NCBI GenBank assembly: GCA_023266455.1
Contig: JAHFQD010000120.1
Location: forward strand, 1-6,211
Direction of reading: 5' to 3'
DNA length: 6,211 bases
Source: Candidatus Muproteobacteria bacterium
GTDB lineage: Bacteria > Pseudomonadota > Gammaproteobacteria > Acidiferrobacterales > Sulfurifustaceae
Made by a program: the position numbers and the translations under genes
Part shown: positions 6,028 through 6,211 of the stretch, in pieces
How the letters are laid out: each line of letters begins with the position of its first letter
Numbering within the stretch: position 1 is the first letter of the stretch
Notes under the pieces: generated by a model
The model's database searches: none
Seen by the model: the letters and a program-made list of their open reading frames with translations, nothing else
What the model was told of the DNA's origin: nothing

Positions 6028-6211
<184 letters not shown>

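Overview
The window is most likely a chromosomal segment of a gammaproteobacterium with moderately high GC. The main reasons are a recognisable hda gene (the DnaA regulatory inactivator), a perM-type permease directly upstream of it, and a wrbA-like gene nearby. From memory, this neighbourhood recurs in Pseudomonas and its relatives. A betaproteobacterium cannot be excluded, and I cannot name the genus. The window is densely coding. I see no rRNA, tRNA, CRISPR array, insertion sequence or phage gene, and the longest stretches without a gene are about 150 bases.

Left block (1-2427, + strand). After a 101-base non-coding leader come three genes: a CDP-alcohol phosphatidyltransferase (102-671), an AI-2E/PerM-family permease (668-1726) and Hda (1723-2427). 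Each junction is an ATGA overlap, so the three are almost certainly one operon with coupled translation. The first gene resembles the cardiolipin synthase (CRLS1) branch of its family at least as much as textbook PgsA. If so, an acidic-phospholipid enzyme is co-translated with the regulator that switches DnaA off, and acidic phospholipids themselves act on DnaA.

Right block (2424-6211, - strand). Read in its own direction this is the end of a WrbA-like flavoprotein gene (6211-6028), a single-domain CheY-like response regulator (5968-5597), a structured non-coding leader with a strong TATAAT box (5596-5450), a 79-residue two-helix membrane protein (5449-5210), and a 927-residue fusion of an SLC5 (sodium:solute symporter) domain, a STAC-type linker and a histidine kinase (5207-2424). 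The kinase is of the CbrA/CrbS type but shows no PAS domain and no attached receiver domain. The free-standing receiver upstream is therefore its natural candidate partner. The small membrane protein ends 2 bases before the kinase starts and is a good candidate for a subunit of the SLC5 module. Together they look like a compact nutrient-sensing system: small membrane subunit, transporter-like sensor kinase, and receiver without an output domain.

The two blocks converge. The hda stop (TAA) and the kinase stop (TAG) share bases in the four-base stretch CTAA at 2424-2427, leaving no room for a terminator between them.
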